In this document: positions 13,593 to 14,808 of the stretch, one piece after another
Layout: each line of letters starts with the position of its first letter
Position numbering within the stretch: position 1 is the stretch's first letter
Assembly (NCBI GenBank): GCA_955652345.1
Contig: CATPBV010000061.1
Span: 1-14,808, forward strand
Origin: an uncultured Solirubrobacteraceae bacterium
GTDB lineage: Bacteria; Actinomycetota; Thermoleophilia; Solirubrobacterales; Solirubrobacteraceae
Reading direction: 5' to 3'
Length of the DNA stretch: 14,808 bases
Made by a program: the position numbers and the translations under genes
Notes under the pieces: model-generated
The model's input: the letters and a program-made list of their open reading frames with translations, nothing else
Database searches by the model: none
Told to the model about the DNA's origin: nothing

Positions 13593-14351
13593 CTACGTCG
13601 CGATCTTGCGTAGGTCCCGGATCAGCAGCAGGTGCTTCAAGTGGGTCGTGACCGACGCAAGGTTCTCGAGTGCCTCGACCGCCTCCTTGCGTCGCTGCGG
13701 GTTGCGCGAGCGCAGCGCGGGCGCGAGGATGCTCTGAAGCAACTGCGCCTCGCGGTCGGCGGAGCTCCTGAACACCCGCAGGTTCCTCCCGCCGACGCCG
13801 TAGCGAGCGAGCTCGGAGACCGCCCGGACGATGTCGCGCTCGGTCTCGTCGAAGTAACGGGCACCGCCCCGAAGCTCGCCTTTGATAACGCCGAATTCGA
13901 CGAGCTCCCGAACCAGCGCCGGCTCGGCGCCGGTCTCCTCGACCACGTCCTCGAGCGAATACAGCGCACCAGGGTCGCGGGTAACCATGGCGCGCCGGAT
14001 CGAGCGCCCGTCCCCCGGCGCGGCGACCTCGCGCTCTGCCCTCCCACCCGCGAGCTCCTGACGGATCACCCGCAGCGGCAGGAACTCGTCCCGCTGGAGC
14101 CTCAGGATCGTGCGTAGACGCTGGATGTCCGCCTGGGTGTAGAGGCGGTAGCCACCCTGGGTGCGTCGTGGCGAGAGAAGCTTCTGGTCCTCCAGATAGC
14201 GAATCTTCGAGATCGAGATGTCCGGGAACTCCTGCTGGAGCGCCTTGCAGACGGTGCCGATCGTGACGGCCTTCTGCCGGGGCCGATCGGGCGGCTGCTC
14301 TGAGCGCTCTGGAAGGTCCACCGTGGGACCGCTTGTTTCGGACGTGGTCAT
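13593..14351 (-). CDS. ftsR: FtsR-like MerR-family transcriptional regulator
   Basis: The 252-residue protein starts at ATG 14351, overlapping the upstream FHA stop as TGATG. An N-terminal MerR winged helix (about 29-100) contains SKIRYLEDQKLLSPRRTQGG and YRLYTQADIQRLRTILRLQ. A second winged-helix-like part lies at 130-187 (YSLEDVVEETGAEPALVREL, then GGARYFDETERDIVRA). This two-domain layout and the absence of metal-binding cysteines match actinobacterial FtsR (Rv1828/Cg1631 type), a regulator of ftsZ and cell division in Corynebacterium. Residues 1-28 are a disordered Pro/Glu/Arg tail. Its position next to a GarA-like FHA gene matches the mycobacterial garA-Rv1828 order and supports orthology. 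Confidence 0.88.
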   Translation of the reverse strand: MTTSETSGPTVDLPERSEQPPDRPRQKAVTIGTVCKALQQEFPDISISKIRYLEDQKLLSPRRTQGGYRLYTQADIQRLRTILRLQRDEFLPLRVIRQELAGGRAEREVAAPGDGRSIRRAMVTRDPGALYSLEDVVEETGAEPALVRELVEFGVIKGELRGGARYFDETERDIVRAVSELARYGVGGRNLRVFRSSADREAQLLQSILAPALRSRNPQRRKEAVEALENLASVTTHLKHLLLIRDLRKIAT

Positions 14352-14808
14352 CAGCTGCTGAGGAATGCGAGTTTGTACTTCCCGATCTGGAGCTCATCGC
14401 CGTCGCCCAGGCGGTGGGACTCGATCCGGTGCCGGTTGACATAGGTCCCGTTGAGCGAGCCGCAATCGTCGAGGTAGTAGTCGGTGCCGCGATGCACGAG
14501 CACCGCGTGGTCACGGGAGACGGTGATGTCGTCGAGGAAGATGTCGCTGTCCGGCCGGCGCCCGACGGTCAGGCGATCCCCGTCGAGCAGAAAGCTCTCG
14601 CCGGCGCGACCGCCACCCGAGCGGATCACCAGCGTGGCTCCGCGAGCGACGAAGTTCCTCAACTCCACAGCCTCGATCTCGCCGGTGTCGGTGACCGTGT
14701 ACGCCGCCGTTGTCTTGCCGGGCGGGTCGGACTGCGCGAGGAACGCCCCACAGCGCTGGCAGTAGTTGGCGCCCTCAGCGTTTGCAAAACCACACTCGGG
14801 GCAGTGCA
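14351..14808 (-). CDS. Zinc-ribbon plus FHA domain protein, GarA-like, 5' end at window edge
   Basis: The minus strand is open from the right edge to a TGA at 14351. The first full codons read HCPECGFANAEGANYCQRCG, a zinc ribbon with two CxxC(G) pairs. The two bases before them are TG, so the true start may be a codon cut by a single base. After a linker, residues about 55-151 are an FHA domain: GRRPDSDIFLDDITVSRDHA and CGSLNGTYVNRHR, with phosphothreonine-pocket residues Arg83, Ser97, His100 and Asn119. This part closely resembles GarA/OdhI, including DSDIFLDDVTVS and DEVQIGKFRL. GarA controls 2-oxoglutarate enzymes after phosphorylation of an N-terminal ETTS segment; that segment is absent, and a zinc ribbon takes its place. 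It is first in the ftsR-apt operon. Confidence 0.88.
   Translation of the reverse strand, partial: HCPECGFANAEGANYCQRCGAFLAQSDPPGKTTAAYTVTDTGEIEAVELRNFVARGATLVIRSGGGRAGESFLLDGDRLTVGRRPDSDIFLDDITVSRDHAVLVHRGTDYYLDDCGSLNGTYVNRHRIESHRLGDGDELQIGKYKLAFLSS

Noticed and set aside
14432..14446. GTTGACATA resembling the repeat tail inside the FHA gene
   Set aside because: It encodes the conserved TYVN of the FHA domain on the minus strand, so coding constraint explains it.

Overview
This 14.8-kb window is GC-rich chromosomal DNA from an actinobacterium. I place it tentatively in class Thermoleophilia (Solirubrobacterales or Gaiellales relatives). The reasons are the tight packing of high-GC genes, a GarA-like FHA gene next to an FtsR-type MerR gene, and secreted proteins with beta-propeller, PKD and FN3-like domains whose arginine-rich C-terminal domain I associate with that group. 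The placement is inference from gene content only.

Positions 1-3767 hold a secreted-protein block. It contains the 3' end of a cupredoxin gene, a convergent gene for a seven-bladed beta-propeller/PKD protein, and a two-repeat FN3-like secreted protein. The propeller gene sits between two copies of a 34-bp palindrome-containing direct repeat (301-334 and 2223-2256). The 3' copy is read in frame as part of the protein. The 571 bp from 2174 to 2744 is otherwise non-coding as far as I can see.

Positions 3794-7098 hold housekeeping and stress genes. A DUF3052 gene is translationally coupled (ATGA) to an alpha/beta hydrolase that seems to lack the catalytic histidine. A divergent CnoX/YbbN-type thioredoxin-TPR gene follows, then DNA polymerase IV (dinB), whose stop codon lies one base from that of cnoX.

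Positions 6979-8784 are the most interesting part. An exported RlpA-like double-psi beta-barrel protein is preceded by a clear c-di-AMP (ydaO/yuaA) riboswitch. Upstream of that is a perfect CRP-type palindrome (TGTGA-N6-TCACA), placed about where a class II activator would sit. A 16-bp-stem hairpin follows the gene. This suggests one cell-wall gene controlled by both cAMP/CRP and c-di-AMP. A small membrane-anchored protein of unknown function lies upstream on the same strand.

Positions 8889-10897 encode a wax ester synthase/diacylglycerol acyltransferase and, through a GTGA overlap, a single-pass DUF3105-like protein with a degenerate core motif. A convergent PaaI-type hotdog thioesterase follows. 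Then comes a membrane protein that joins a sigma region 4-like helix-turn-helix to an RskA-like anti-sigma extracellular domain.

Positions 12555-14808 are a tightly packed minus-strand operon: zinc-ribbon/FHA protein (GarA-like), FtsR-like MerR regulator, adenine phosphoribosyltransferase (apt) and an SRPBCC protein. Two junctions are TGATG overlaps. The FHA gene runs off the right edge of the window. I found no tRNA, rRNA, CRISPR, transposase or prophage gene.
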